A DNA stretch of 23,246 bases from Chara braunii (lineage: Eukaryota; Streptophyta; Charophyceae; Charales; Characeae). Every line of letters begins with the position of its first letter. The stretch's first letter is position 1. Positions 1-10,314 of this stretch are shown here, piece by piece. Location of the stretch: NCBI GenBank assembly GCA_003427395.1, contig BFEA01001186.1, forward strand, positions 101,725 to 124,970, read 5' to 3'. The translations under genes and the position numbers were made by a program. The notes below the pieces were generated by a model, which worked only from the letters and a program-made list of their open reading frames with translations, searched no databases and was not told the origin of the DNA.

Positions 1-104
1 TTTTTTTTGTCCACGTTCAGCCTGAACGGCCGAACGCCTTCCGAAGGGGTCCCGTACGTTTGGGCGTTCGGTTTCGGGCATTCGGCCCGTCCCGAACGCC
101 GGCA
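1..104 (-). repeat. Retroposon-like end: hairpin followed by poly(A) on the minus strand
   Basis: Positions 1-8 are all T (poly(A) on the minus strand), cut by the window edge. Next to it is a hairpin with arms CGTTCA (14-19) and TGAACG (23-28). The following GC-rich stretch repeats CGAACGCC (31-38 and about 96-103) and carries a further inverted repeat of GGCGTTCGG. Read on the minus strand this is a structured sequence ending in a hairpin and an A tail, the same arrangement as at 14045-13981 and 15605-15554. That it is the 3' end of a retroposon is inference; the family is not recognised. Confidence 0.35.
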
Positions 105-126
105 ACCCTATATTATATATATACGT

Positions 127-425
127 GGTTGTAGATCTTTTTGAGGTCTTAAAACCCATATTCTTATTTTTGTTTTTTGAACTTTAAGTATATTTAAAAA
201 AAATCAAAAACATAAATACAATGATAAGAACAAAAACAAAAAATAAAATGAGTGTTTGTTTTTTTGGGTTTCATGGTGATTTTTTAAGGGCTAAAAACGA
301 AAAACAGAAAAACAAATAAAAAATATAGGGTTGTAGATCTTTCAAAGATGTACCACCTCCATTTTTTTTTTTTTTTTAATTGGATGTCTGAACTTCATGT
401 ATTTAAAAAAAAAAAAAAACCATAA
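127..425. repeat. Diverged A/T-rich tandem duplication, about 200-bp period
   Basis: The 14-mer GGTTGTAGATCTTT occurs at 127-140 and again at 329-342. Each copy is followed by a T-rich run, then TGAACTT (178-184 and 389-395), then an ATTTAAAAAAAA tract. The offset drifts from 202 to 211 bp, so the copies differ by indels in the homopolymers (T16 at 362-377, A15 at 405-419). No coding potential is seen. Confidence 0.6.
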
Positions 426-429
426 AAAT

Positions 430-2538
430 AAATAAAAAAAGAAAAAAAGAGACGTTGTCGAGCGCATCGGCCCCCGCGCAAGCAAGGACGTTCCCGGCCG
501 CGTCATGCAGGAGAAACTTAGGCTTTCAACCTCTTAGAGACAACTCGGGGACGACACGGTAACCCACGTCGACCCTTCGCTGCTCCGGCCGAGTGCGCCA
601 GCTGTACATCTCGCGGTCCCTTACACCATGATAGATTCTCGCGGGGCACAACTTACCTTCCCTAAGGGGCCGTCACCACCCTTAGGGGCGTATCCCCGCC
701 GAGCTACCCACCCACATGTGAAGGCTTTTATAATACAATTGCAGAAATGGGCCGACCGAGGGCGTTTGCCCGTTCGCTGTAGCATAGGTACACATGGTTA
801 ACGCCAAAGTGGACCCGAACGTCGTCCGTCCCTGGGGCGCTGATCTCCCAGGAATCGGAACGTACGCCGACCAACTAAGACGTGATATTCCAAGCATACG
901 AAAAACTTCTAGCGATCTTAGTCCCTTCTTTCAAAGACAGTCATGAACTACTCAGACAAGCCCTTTTAAAAGAAGACTCATGTCGACGCTACTTAACTTA
1001 TTAACCTGTGTGTAATACAATAATGCACACAACGTTGACTTCGCTTCAAACAACACTTATCGATAAAAAAACAAAGCACGGCCTATGCACAAGGTGACGC
1101 TTAAATGACGTCTGACTAAAGTATCACCACTCTACCTGCCAGACGGCTGGACAATCACGACTTTTTCGATTTAATGAGATGCGTTCCCAAGTTCTTTCAT
1201 TCCGCCCCATACTGATTGCTAGAAAAAAAACACAGACAAATCCCAATACTCAAGTAGAGCGAGGATGTCATTGCTTTAATAATGACTTCATTACTTTTCT
1301 AACTTTGGTGTGAATGCCATCTGCAAGTAATCTAGCCACCACTATGCAAGTCAATGATTGTCTTGAACAATCAAACACTCGATGCCCCATTAAGATCAAG
1401 GATCCACTTTCAAATTTTATTGGTTGCTTTGTCCTTTTGGACAATAATTACTCTTTCTGTTCCATAAATAATGAAGTATTCGCCTTCGACAGAAAGGCAT
1501 TCAAAGCAATGCTCTGGCCACATCTTACTGTCAACTAGCCTGATTGCCCCAGACTTGCATTTCTTATAATGCAAACCTATCCGCGAAGGTAGTGCCTACC
1601 CGCACTCCATCCGTAGCTAGTGAAACACAAACTTGGCTTCTTGTGAAGTCAGTTCCTCATTCGTATGTGACTCCTAAGACAGCCACGAGAAGGGTAAACT
1701 ATGACAGTTCTCCTTAACGCGAGCCGCCAAGAACTTGAGGTCCTTCCGTGAGTAGGCGCATGTCCTTCCGCTAGGAGGTGGTTTTGGATACCCCTCGTCC
1801 TCGCCCGAGTGAACCTCGGATCTCAGAAGTCAGGCTGGCTCCACCACAACAGCATGATATCCCCCGCGTAAGCGGTCCACTCCAAGTCGATAGCAGGGCC
1901 GGCCCCTAAGGCAACGAACCTCCGCCTCAGATGCCTCCTAGGAAAGGGAAAGACATTTACCACGGCAGGCAAAAATGGTTCCTTGCCGCCTGACATCAAG
2001 GGTAACTTAGACGAAAAAGGAAATCAGAATAGAAAATCATTCACACAAATGGGCATAGACAAAGAGGGTCATTCGGGAAAGAATGGGTAACCTTGGGAAA
2101 AATCTATGTCCAATTGATTTCTTCCTCCTTGAGTGATCAAATTCCTTTTCGTCGTCCACTGGTTGCCTTTCCCTTCAACATGCATGCAAGCGAGAAAATA
2201 GAAAACAATCACCCTTCCATTCACTTCCATTAACATGAATAAGTTCCTCTTTTTCAGACATCCTTCTACCTACCTGCACATCAGATCAGACAAGGAGTTA
2301 AAGAAAAAACAATGCAATTCAAACTCACGTCAGACTTTTATTCANACATGCGGACAAAACACAACNTCCTCTACCTCTTNAGTGAATCGTTCAAAGAACA
2401 GGGTCAAGCAAGTGTGGGTTCACACAGATGTGAAGAGTCTGAGTCAAACTAACTCACCTTGAGTGAAGTTGAAGAGACGGCCCACTCAAGAAGACCGTGT
2501 AAAATCGCACTGAGTCTCCAGAGAAGACAGTCATCACA
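430..2538. other. Unidentified stretch, no gene supported
   Basis: I recognise no gene, RNA or named repeat here. Short open stretches exist on the minus strand (around 530-680, 1260-1540 and 1600-1960), some with protein-like composition, but each is broken by stops within roughly 60 codons and none shows a family motif. They may be remnants of an old retroelement or chance. A few isolated Ns lie near 2344-2380. Confidence 0.5.
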
Positions 2539-3240
2539 ATGAGTCGCCCTCAAAGCGATCCAGACTACTCCCTAAAGCGATCGCTTGCCGCGACACCCTC
2601 TCAACACACAATCACCTCCGAACAATTCGACGGCGTCTCAGCGTCGCCGTCACACCAACCGCATCACCACGCCGTCGTCGTTAATACCAGAACATACTAC
2701 CACAAAATGTCCCTCACAAATAAGACAAAACGGGCAGCGCTCCCGAGCCACCACCTAGGACGCACCGCCGCCGCCGCAAGAGTTCGGCAGCACTGCCGTG
2801 TCGCTGCCAAAAAAAACACTGTTGATGTCGGAAGATTTCGGCAGCATTTCCGCATCGCCGCCAAAATCTCATTGCAGCTGCCGCAAAAAAAAATCGGGAG
2901 CGCTTCTGCTCACTGCCTAGAACTCAGTATCGTTGCTGCAAAAAATTGGCAGCGCTTCCGCACCACCGTCGTTAAACCCGGCACTGTCGCTGCAAAATTT
3001 CGACAGCGCTTCCGCACCACCGCCGATAACCCGGCGCTGTCGCTGCAAAATTTTGGCAGCGCTTCCGCACCACCGCCGACAAACCCTGCGCGGTTGCTGC
3101 AAAATTTCGGCAGCGCTTCTGCACCAACGCCGACAAACCTGGCGCTGTCGCTGCAAAATTTCGGCAGCGCTCCCGCACAACTGCCGACAAAGGGCTGTCG
3201 TTGCCGCGCCAAACAGGGAGAGTCTCCCCTGTACCGCTAG
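2539..3240 (+). CDS. Hypothetical repeat-encoded ORF, 233 codons (doubtful gene)
   Basis: An ATG-started open frame whose second half is a translation of the 54-bp minisatellite. Because 54 is a multiple of three, it gives an 18-residue peptide repeat built around NFGSASAP. The first half (residues 1-80) is Ser/His/Arg-rich and matches no family I know. The repeat is also open in a second plus-strand frame and in three minus-strand frames, so openness here reflects GC-rich repeat composition more than selection. No convincing promoter, splice sites or domain are seen. Most likely it is a spurious reading of the repeat; a low-complexity protein exon is the alternative. Confidence 0.2.
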   Translation: MSRPQSDPDYSLKRSLAATPSQHTITSEQFDGVSASPSHQPHHHAVVVNTRTYYHKMSLTNKTKRAALPSHHLGRTAAAARVRQHCRVAAKKNTVDVGRFRQHFRIAAKISLQLPQKKIGSASAHCLELSIVAAKNWQRFRTTVVKPGTVAAKFRQRFRTTADNPALSLQNFGSASAPPPTNPARLLQNFGSASAPTPTNLALSLQNFGSAPAQLPTKGCRCRAKQGESPLYR

Positions 3241-3300
3241 CCGAACACCTGCCGCCGCCGTGCAAAACAGGCAGAGTTTCCCCTGCACCGCTTACTGAAA
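2786..3300. repeat. 54-bp minisatellite, about 8-10 units
   Basis: The core GGCAGCGCTTCCGCACC or a variant begins at about 2786, 2840, 2896, 2948, 3002, 3055, 3109 and 3163, spaced 52-56 bp. The four spacings from 2948 on are 54, 53, 54 and 54 bp. The 54-bp phase continues in a changed unit: AAACAGG at 3211 and 3265. The central units (2948-3216) are the most alike and the outer ones are decayed, as expected if unequal crossing-over homogenises the middle. Each unit carries CTGCAAAATTT before the core. Confidence 0.85.
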
Positions 3301-3627
3301 AACCTGCCAAGAACAGCAGCACCTCCAGCTGGCACCCCACAGCACTATGGCTATGGCAGCCTCTCCTCTCCTCACCTCGATGAGATGGCGGCTATGGCTG
3401 TGTTTCACAACTATGGCCACCTCCAGCAATCCTTCCCCCTCATTTGCAGACCTCCACTCAGCTCCCTCTCAGTCCACCCGCAGCTCCTCCTCCAGCAGCC
3501 AACATTTACTCTGAGAAATGCTAGCAGCACCAGCCACAAATGAATGCTGGTTGGCTGGCTGCTGGCTGTTTTATAGTTGGCTGGAGGCTGTGGGCAGCTG
3601 CTTTGCCCCCGGCCAAACCCCGGAGTG

Positions 3628-3670
3628 AGGCCTGACCCTTGATCTTAGACAAGATCAAGGGCTGAGGCCT
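3628..3670. repeat. Strong hairpin, 11-bp perfect stem
   Basis: CCCTTGATCTT (3636-3646) and AAGATCAAGGG (3651-3661) are perfect inverted repeats around a 4-base loop AGAC. A second, outer pairing of AGGCC (3628-3632) with GGCCT (3666-3670) extends it. It lies between the minisatellite and the LINE and is not followed by a T run. Function unknown. Confidence 0.7.
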
Positions 3671-3853
3671 TGGTAATGCATCCGGCCGCTACCCCCGACG
3701 AGATGCAGCCCTAATTGGCTGTATAGAGACAAGTAGAGCAGATTGTTGAAATCCAACAGTCTGCTGTCAATCTTCAGGGTCCAGATGCTTCTACCCCTGG
3801 TCCCCCGCATCTGGCCCTGCGTCGCGATTAGATTCGCGACATTTGCTTTCTCC

Positions 3854-3917
3854 TTTTTTTTTTTTTACTTTGTCCTCCCGTTTCGTTTTTTTTTTTTTTT
3901 TTTTNCCCCCCCCCCCC
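3854..3917. repeat. Homopolymer cluster T13, T19, N, C12
   Basis: T tracts at 3854-3866 and 3886-3904, then a single N (3905) and a C12 run (3906-3917). The second T tract is the poly(A) tail of the minus-strand LINE. The C12 run (G12 on the LINE strand) sits directly between the LINE body and its tail. Length and base calls here are unreliable, as the N shows. Confidence 0.7.
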
Positions 3918-4437
3918 TTCCATAAATAACGGGCCCAGTGCCCAAGGCTTATAATAACAACGAGAACAGAGGCCGGGGTCCTCACAATCTACCCGGAAAA
4001 AGGAACCTTCTGGAAGCATTGCCCAGATTCGCTTACAGGGAGGAGCCCTGCAGGGGACCAACCCCTAAAGACCAGAGAAAGCAGAAAAGCAAAAGACGAC
4101 TGAACTGAAAATGATATACCAAAAGGAAAGAAAACTGAAAAGCCTGAATCCTATGCACTAGACCTCTCAGCCCTTAGGCTGTCTGAAAATAGTGGTCTGA
4201 TAGCCTGAATGCTAGGACTCAAATTTGCTGTATAAAAACATGCGCTCCAGCGTCAACAGCTGAAGCCTTGAATACAACGGCTTATCTTGTAAGCTCTGTC
4301 CCTAGTTGGGCCGAAATTCAGATTGGGTCTACACCGTATTGCAACCAAGGCTGGGAGAGCACCCAGCGATTCCTTTATATCCGAAGTATCGGTGAGAATA
4401 GGGAGAGATACCACCTCTCTCGGAGTTGAGAAAGGCT
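3905..4437 (-). other. LINE 3' untranslated region
   Basis: The roughly 530 bp between the end of the ORF2 reading frame (4438) and the A tail. A 26-bp segment at 3971-3996 matches 15244-15269 of the second LINE at 24 of 26 positions, and the following ATTATAAG and CTGGGCCC blocks are also shared, each shortly before an A tail. This shared terminal block is probably what the element's reverse transcriptase recognises, which is inference from how LINEs work. Small open frames here are broken and unconvincing. Confidence 0.7.
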
Positions 4438-5001
4438 TCAAGTAGGCTTCAGAGTTAGCCACGGGGAGAGTTCGAGTCTCCCATTACCACCCAACTTTGC
4501 CAGACATTGTCTCTTGCCCCAGGTGTTCCAGAACCAGGCCATGCCCTTTCTAGCCACTCCGCCCTTAGCCTTCCGGAACCAGTCTGCCCAGATGCACTGT
4601 CGGCTTGATGCGCGAATTGTAGTCTTGAGCTGCACATCGACACAGCTCTCTTGTCGAAACACAGGTGAGTTTCTTTCGCTCCAGATGGTTGTCATCAGAA
4701 TGCCCCTGAAGGTTTGTGCCACATAACATGCTGCTGAGTCGTCCCTGCTGGCTGCTGAAGGAATACCAGACGAAACGAACTTTTTTGACCACTTCAAAGT
4801 TGCCCAGGGGAGTTTCGACCAGTGCTTGCGCCACCGAGACCAGATCCGTTTTGAGAAAGGACAATTCATCCACAAATGTTTGTTGGTTTCCCATGCCCAC
4901 CGACAACGCGCACAACTTGTAGGTACATCCATGCCTCTTGATGCCAGAAAAGCAGCAGAAGCAATTATCAGGAGAGATTGTTGCCACAATAGGCTCCCCA
5001 T
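4438..5001 (-). pseudogene. LINE ORF2 C-terminus, zf-RVT zinc-binding domain
   Basis: This is the last part of ORF2, downstream of the RT. The zf-RVT signature is C-x2-C-x8-H-x4-C at residues 30, 33, 42 and 47 (CARC, then HLWMNC followed by PFSKRIW), preceded by SLLWQQSL, as is usual for plant LINE ends. The plus-strand copy at 14466 keeps identical spacing and looks roughly half identical by eye. In LINEs this domain is thought to bind nucleic acid during target-primed reverse transcription. It lies in a different frame from the upstream part; the shift falls at a run of six A followed by TGGGG near 4996-5006, a likely slippage or sequencing-error site. The ATG at 5001 is just the first Met after that shift, not a true start. 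Confidence 0.85.
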
Positions 5002-5860
5002 TTTTTACTGAGGGCAGAGATTTGAGCAGTTGCCAATGTTTCACCTGTGTGTCCTTCTCATAAGAGATAAGTGTCTGTTCCTATCTGCGTTTTCTCACCA
5101 GTTCGAAAGGGTTGTTTGGTGAATGCTCCCTGAGGATAACTTTGCCAATTTTGGATGTGTACTGATGCATTGAGATTACGGACTGTCCATATAGATCCGA
5201 GGAGCGCTAGTGCCACCTTGTGGGATCTAACTTCAGATCGGCCAGCGGAGTGCCTCTAAATTTAACTAGAGGATGGGCTATTCCATGCTGGTCCGGATTT
5301 AGTTCAACTTTGCATTCCACCAAATGCCCATTTTGGACGGAAAAGCCTTCTGAGTCGAAATGAAGTGGGAGATCATCTGTTGCACCACAAACTGCAGACC
5401 AGGTCTAATACAGAGGACAATCCTGGGAAATCCCTTTGATTTTCATGTAATACTTATGCTCTGGGTTGTCCCCACGAGGGCGATACCATCTGTCAAATTC
5501 CAATTGTTGATCCGAATTAACCATGTCTATCCAATGGGAGGGGATGGCCTCCAGCAGGCTACGCAGTTTAGCTCCAGCATCCCTCAGGTAAGGGAAGCGA
5601 CTTCTCAGCTCCTGTTCTGTCAACCATCTTGAGTTGTCCGTGTGTCTGATATCTCTGATACGAAGGATGTCTCTCTCAATCCATCTACGTGCAAATAGGC
5701 CAGATCTGTCTGCTGGTGAGAAGGGTTCCCCCTTCTCGTCTAGAATGAACTTGTTCTCGAAAAGAAGCTCTTCCAAAACCTCTATCTTAGAGGCCGGTTC
5801 TGTGTGCTCTGTCGGTTTTAGCTGTTTTAATGCATAAAGAACTGCATTCCAGAATTTTGA
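4990..5860 (-). pseudogene. LINE ORF2 connecting region between RT and zf-RVT
   Basis: The frame of the RT block continues here after a TAA at 5861-5863 and is interrupted by TAG at 5405-5407, 5207-5209 and 5081-5083, all in phase. Recognisable LINE features are the ELLFENKFILDEKGEPF stretch after the thumb region and then a long Trp/Arg-rich segment ending in KHWQLLKSL, just before the zinc domain. The intervening residues have no catalytic motif that I know. Four stops within about 260 codons show long decay without selection. Continuity of frame across them, plus the homologous order in the second LINE, supports treating it as one former coding region. Confidence 0.75.
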
Positions 5861-6734
5861 TTAAGGGCGTCGATTGGCAAAAGATTCCAACATGAGGCAT
5901 CGCCATACGTCCGCGTGGTTACTCAGGTTCCATTCTTTTCCTAATATGTATTCCCCCATGGCGATCCAAAATCTGTCGGAGGTTTCAGAGAGGGCTCGAA
6001 CTGGCCATTTGGCCAGTAAGGCCAAGTTCTGCCGTCTCAGGTCCAGTATGCCTAATCTGCCTTCATCCCTAGGGAAGGACATTGCTTCCCAGGTTACTTT
6101 GGCTAAATAGCCCTGGTCCTTAGTTGCTGATGGTTTCCATACTACCTTCCTTGCCTTCGCTTTGATAGCCTTGTAGGCTTTGTCCCCCAGCAGGTGGATG
6201 GCTAATACGAACCAGAGGGTTGAGAACACAGCTGCAGTTAGAAGGAGGGATCTTCCGAATAGAGAGGAGAGGTACGGGCGGTTCCATTTGGCAATGCGTG
6301 AAGTTACTTTTTCTACTAGTAGTTGATATTGAAATTCTGAGCAGTCTGAAACAGCTACTTGGACTCCTAGAAAACGTTCGGATGAGTCTCCTAGTATCTC
6401 TTTCATGCCCCAGTCCACACACAACTGGTGAGGTGGGGGCAGCAGATATGAGGTTTTAGACCAATTAACCGATCCTTCTGACAGTTCACAGTTAGTCACT
6501 AGGACATTCTGAACTTCAGCAAGTACCCTCGGGTTGTTTTCCGCGCAAACTGTGAGATCGTCCGCAATAACTCCAACTTTCCACTCGAGTCCCATGCTGA
6601 TCCTGAGGCCTGAGATCTGCGAGTTGAATCTCAAGTTGTCCAACAAGACTTCGAGCTGAACTTCGAAGAGTAAGGGAGCCAATGGGCACCCCTGACGCAG
6701 TGATCGGGTGAGGTGGAAGGAATTCGATTGTTGA
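5861..6734 (-). pseudogene. LINE reverse transcriptase, motifs B and C, thumb and beyond
   Basis: Reading leftward, motif B is SLRQGCPLAPLLF (about 6717-6665), preceded by a GQQSNSF segment typical of the palm. Motif C is VIADDLTV with the two catalytic aspartates at about 6562-6557 (residues 41-42 counted from the TTG at 6682). Then follow the LGVQV and IAKWN...LSLFGR thumb motifs and FPRDEGRLGILDLRRQNLALLAKW, highly typical of plant LINEs. No ATG is expected; the frame runs in from 6734. The frame is intact until the TAA at 5861. The region upstream that should carry the motif A to motif B linker is absent and replaced by a second copy of part of this same block (6735-7287). Confidence 0.9.
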
Positions 6735-7287
6735 CCAGTAAGGCCAAGTTCTGTCGTCTCGGGTCCAATATGCCTAATCCGCCTTCATCCCTAGGGAAGG
6801 ACATTGCTTCCCAGGTTACTTTGGCTAAATAGCCCTGGTCCTCCGTTGTTGATGGTTTCCATATTACCTTCCTTGCCTTGGCTTTGATAGCCTTGTTGGC
6901 TTTGTCCCCCAGCAGGTGGATGGCTAATACGAACCAGAGGGTTAAGAACACAGAACAGAGAGGAGAGGTACAGGCGGTTCCATTTGGCAATGCGTGAAGT
7001 TATTTTTTCTACTAGTAGTTGATCTTGAAATTCTGAGCAATCTGAAACAGCTACTTGGACTCCCAGAAAACGTTCGGATGAGTCTCCTGGTATCTCTTTC
7101 ATGCCCCAGTCCACGCACAACTGGTGAGGTGGGGGCAGCAGATATGAGGTTTTGGACCAATTAACCGATCCTTCTGACAGTCCACAGTAAGTCGCTAGGA
7201 CATTCTGAACTTCAGCGAGTACCCTCGGGTCGTTTTCCGCGCAAACTGTGAGATCGTCCGCAATAGCTTCAACTTTCCACTCGAGTC
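6735..7287 (-). repeat. Internal duplication of the RT motif C to thumb segment
   Basis: This 553-bp stretch repeats 6013-6591 (579 bp) in the same orientation with a few percent mismatches. One difference is a 29-for-3 base replacement, a net loss of 26 bp in this copy near 6950-6960, which shifts its reading frame, so it appears as several short overlapping frames. It carries its own ADDLTV motif. The left edge joins sequence just before motif B; the right edge, at TCGAGTC (7281-7287), joins sequence just after motif A. The ORF2 order is therefore A, C-thumb (duplicate), B, C-thumb. Confidence 0.9.
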
Positions 7288-8109
7288 ATGTGTCTTGTTT
7301 GGACGAATGTCCAGCCTAACAACGATGTCTCTTCTCTCTTTGACTATGATTTCGATAGCCTGCAGCGTAGTGACTATGTTATCGTGGATTGACCCGCCTT
7401 TCACAAAGGCTCCTTGTTCTTGGCCCGTTAGGAAGGGCAAGTAGTTAGCCAACCTTAGGGCAATGGTCTTAGCCANTAGCTTGTAGGCNGNGTTNAGCAG
7501 AGAGATAGGCCGCCAGTTACGTATGTCCTTTTTACTACCCTTCTTGTNAAGTNGCGAAATAACTCTTGCAACCATGGAATTGGGAAGGGGGTGACCCTCG
7601 AGTACTTTGTTGAAGATTTCCATGAGTAATGGACCGAAGAAGCTCCAGAGGGTTATAATGAATTCAATTGGCAGCCCTTCCGGGCCTGGGGCTTTGCCCT
7701 TGGCCATAGCGTGGGCCGCCACTTCGAGTTCCTCGACGGTAAGGGGCCTATCTAAGTCCAGGGCTGAGTGTAGCGGCAGATGCCTGTCAGAGAGGTTCCA
7801 AAAATTGGAGTGGTCCCTTAAATTCGTGTCGGGGGTGTCGAAAGGGCAACAAGTAGTAAGTATATCGCTGAAGTAATCCTTCGCATATTGACACATTTGG
7901 ACCGACGTTTCAGCAATGGGCGCAGTTAGCGAGAAGGGATGTTCAAGCTCCTTCATGAGCGGCCTGGCCACCGATTTCATCAAGGCTCTGAATGACTCTT
8001 TGGTCATTCTATCATAGTGGGTCATGCCTTTAATCCGCAACCACTCTTTGCGTTGTTCCTCGGCTTGGACTTCTTGTGCCTCCAAGTTCTGGAGGGCCCT
8101 ACTCCGCTT
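7288..8109 (-). pseudogene. LINE reverse transcriptase N-terminal half, to motif A
   Basis: This is in the same frame as the endonuclease ORF, after one TAG (8110-8112). Counting from the first Met at 8085, KAPGPEGLP lies at residues 131-139, then KKGSKKDIRNWRPISL at 181-196, YKL with AKTIALRL at 201-212, GQEQGAFVKGGSIHDN at 221-236 and motif A (LDI) at 258-260. These are RT blocks 0 to A in the right order for a non-LTR RT. After LDIR the expected KAYD-like continuation is lost and the frame runs into the duplicated segment, so the polymerase core is broken. Several Ns (7475-7553) give unknown residues in the NWRPIS region. Confidence 0.9.
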
Positions 8110-9105
8110 CTACAGCCAGTAACGGTCTGAGACCGGGTGCTGGCCTAGTCGATTTTCTGCTTGTGTAACATCGGATTTCAACTGTTTGATTTGTCTGTTT
8201 AATTTGCCATTTTTAATTCTCGGATACGTACTGCAGGCTTCGTGCAGTGCTTCCATTACGCCATCGTACCACAGTTGGGGTTTTTCACAAAGATCTGTTA
8301 ATTTCTCCCAATTTTTGACTATCCTGTTCAACCATTCTAGGAGAGGTGGGTCCTCTAGGTGAGTGACGTTTAGTCTAAACAGACCGGGGCCTCTATCTGG
8401 ATCCCCCTGGGAGTGAGTCTCAAAAATAACTGGGGAGTGATCCGATAGGGGTGATATTCCGACTTTGGCATCCAAGCAATTATCCCAAGGTGTACCCCGT
8501 AACAGGGCAAAGTCCAAGCGTCGGGCCGATGCAGCCCCTTGCGCTGGGTTTAGAACTCTGAAAGCGTCGACCAAGTCCTTTGTTTCAATCAGTTCATGTA
8601 GTAGGCACGAGTCCCGTCGCAGCGGCCTGACTACTGGCGAATCTAGGCATGGGTTCAGGATGGTATTCCAGTCTGCCCCCAGGACCAGATTGTGGGAATC
8701 CGGTAAAATCTCACGGAGTTCAACAATGAATCTCCGTCGCTCGTTGTAGTAGACTGGTAGGTACAGTGACATAAAGGTCCATGGCTCAGAATCAATCTCA
8801 ACCTTCACCCAGCACCAACGGCCCCATACATCAAAGGCTGAATCAATGATTCCTACTAGAAAATCCTGTCGAAAGAGAATGGTTGTACCCCCTCTAGTAC
8901 CCATTGCTGGGGCCCAGAGCTGGAAGCCAGGCCACCACTGTCGCATTTCCCTCAGCTTCTCCTCATTAAGTTTTGTTTCTTTGAGAAGGAGGATCTTGAC
9001 GTCGTTTTCGAACATCCATGATTTTAAGCGTGCTCTTTTGTTCCTGTTGTTGGTATCGCAGAGGCCGTGAATGTTCCATGTAGCGAACAACAGTCTATTT
9101 CGCAT
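8110..9105 (-). pseudogene. LINE ORF2 N-terminus, APE-type endonuclease
   Basis: Exonuclease-endonuclease-phosphatase fold enzyme that would nick target DNA to prime reverse transcription. Visible motifs: WNIHGL (residues 10-15), KETK with the metal-binding Glu at 43, GTTILFRQ (73-80), GADWN with Asp145 and Asn147, RRLDF (195-199) and SDHSP (221-225, catalytic Asp-His pair). All expected residues are present, so this domain itself looks undamaged. The ATG at 9105 sits inside the end of ORF1 (11-bp overlap) and places the first motif ten residues in, which supports it as the true start. A single TAG at 8110-8112 cuts it from the RT, which continues in the same frame. Confidence 0.9.
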
Positions 9106-10258
9106 TGGCCCCTACTCGACCGGTTGCAGGCTGGATCCGGTCTGATGCCCCCTTGTGACTGTCTGATTTTCTCCGCCTGGTCTCTTTGCCTGCATTTCCA
9201 GGCTTTGGCGAGGACCCGTTCAGTCTGACTGTAACATTCAATTGTGGAGAAAACAGGATGTTTCTGTTCGAAGATTGTTTCAGGCAACGTGCCAAGGTGA
9301 CCGCGTTCACACCCTCTACCATGTGGATGTCTTGTAAAGTTGCGTTCTCGTGGTTGGCCAGTAGGGAAAGGGGAATGTAGGAAATGTCAAGCTCCTTGAG
9401 CTGGTCTTTGCTCAGGGGCCGTGCGTCCATGAATGCATAGAAGAGGGCCAATTTACGTCCTGGTGCGTTTAGCAATATGTGTCGAGTGAGTTTCAGTCTG
9501 GGAATTAGCCGACTTCTGAACTTGTTCTGCACTGTCTGTTTAGCTGTGGCTGCGACTGACTGTTCTGTAGGATCATCTGTAGAGACAGGTCCTTGGTTAG
9601 ATGAAACACAAAATATAGATACGAGGTGTTTAAAAATTGAGTCTCCTTTCTCCAGTGTCGTAACCCCTGGACCCTCGCTCAGTTCTCGGGTTTTGGGGAA
9701 AGTGTCAGCTTCTGCGTTTGAGGTAGAGACTGGTTCTTCCAGCAAGCGGTCTGCTTCAGAGCCCTCTGAGGAGTTGCGGCGTGTGTGGGGTTCATCATCG
9801 GTCTCCAAACGTTGGGCTCGTTTGAAAGATTTTTTTCGCTTCCCCTCTTTGAGTGAAACTGAGCGGTCCTGGCCTGTAAAAATGGAGAGTGCAAGGGGAT
9901 TGTTTTCCTCTATGGTGGTCACATCCATTGCATCCTCGTTTAGATCCACGTTGTTGCCAGTGGGCTCATTCTGGGCGAATTCGATTTCGACAGGCTCTTT
10001 ACCCAGGGAACTGCGCATCTTAACCAGTGCTTCCGGCGCAGTCTTTTCTACTTGCTCATCCACTCCTGAACGAGCTTTGGTTTTGCCCGTTGGGTGCCAG
10101 AACTGGCCCGGATGGGGAGCAGCATCGTACAACTTTTTGTTGAAGTACGTAGTGTAGGACTGGCTTGGCGGGAAGGAGCGAGAGTCCTCGCTCCTACGCT
10201 GGGAATTACGACAGTCCCAGGCTATCCTTCCATCTGGTTTCGTCGCTACTGGCGCCAA
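9095..10258 (-). pseudogene. LINE ORF1, C-terminal part
   Basis: A 387-codon open frame directly before ORF2, following the zinc-knuckle part after a frameshift near 10290. Its apparent start is only a TTG, so it is a downstream piece of ORF1 and not a separate gene. The first two-thirds is acidic and Ser/Thr/Glu-rich, with a basic KEGKRKKSFKRAQR patch that may act as a nuclear localisation or nucleic-acid-binding segment (inference). The last third (from about 9570) has a more ordered look, RSRLIPRLKLTRHILLNAPG onward, and ends in a Lys/Arg-rich tail. No named domain is recognised there. It ends 11 bp inside ORF2, consistent with coupled translation. Confidence 0.7.
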
Positions 10259-10314
10259 CGGCGCTCCAGTAGTTGACCATCATCGCCAACGTGAACTGGG
10301 TTTCTGGGCCGAAA

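Noticed and set aside
1260-1960. Minus-strand protein-like stretches
   Set aside because: Open runs reach only about 60 codons between stops and match no family I know; indistinguishable from chance.
4468-4488. tRNA T-arm-like GGGAGAGTTCGAGTCTCCC
   Set aside because: A perfect small hairpin with a box-B look, but it lies inside the LINE ORF2 C-terminus and no box A or other tRNA arm is near.
9477-10157. 226-codon plus-strand ORF
   Set aside because: Antisense shadow of the LINE ORF1 frame, with no motif of its own.
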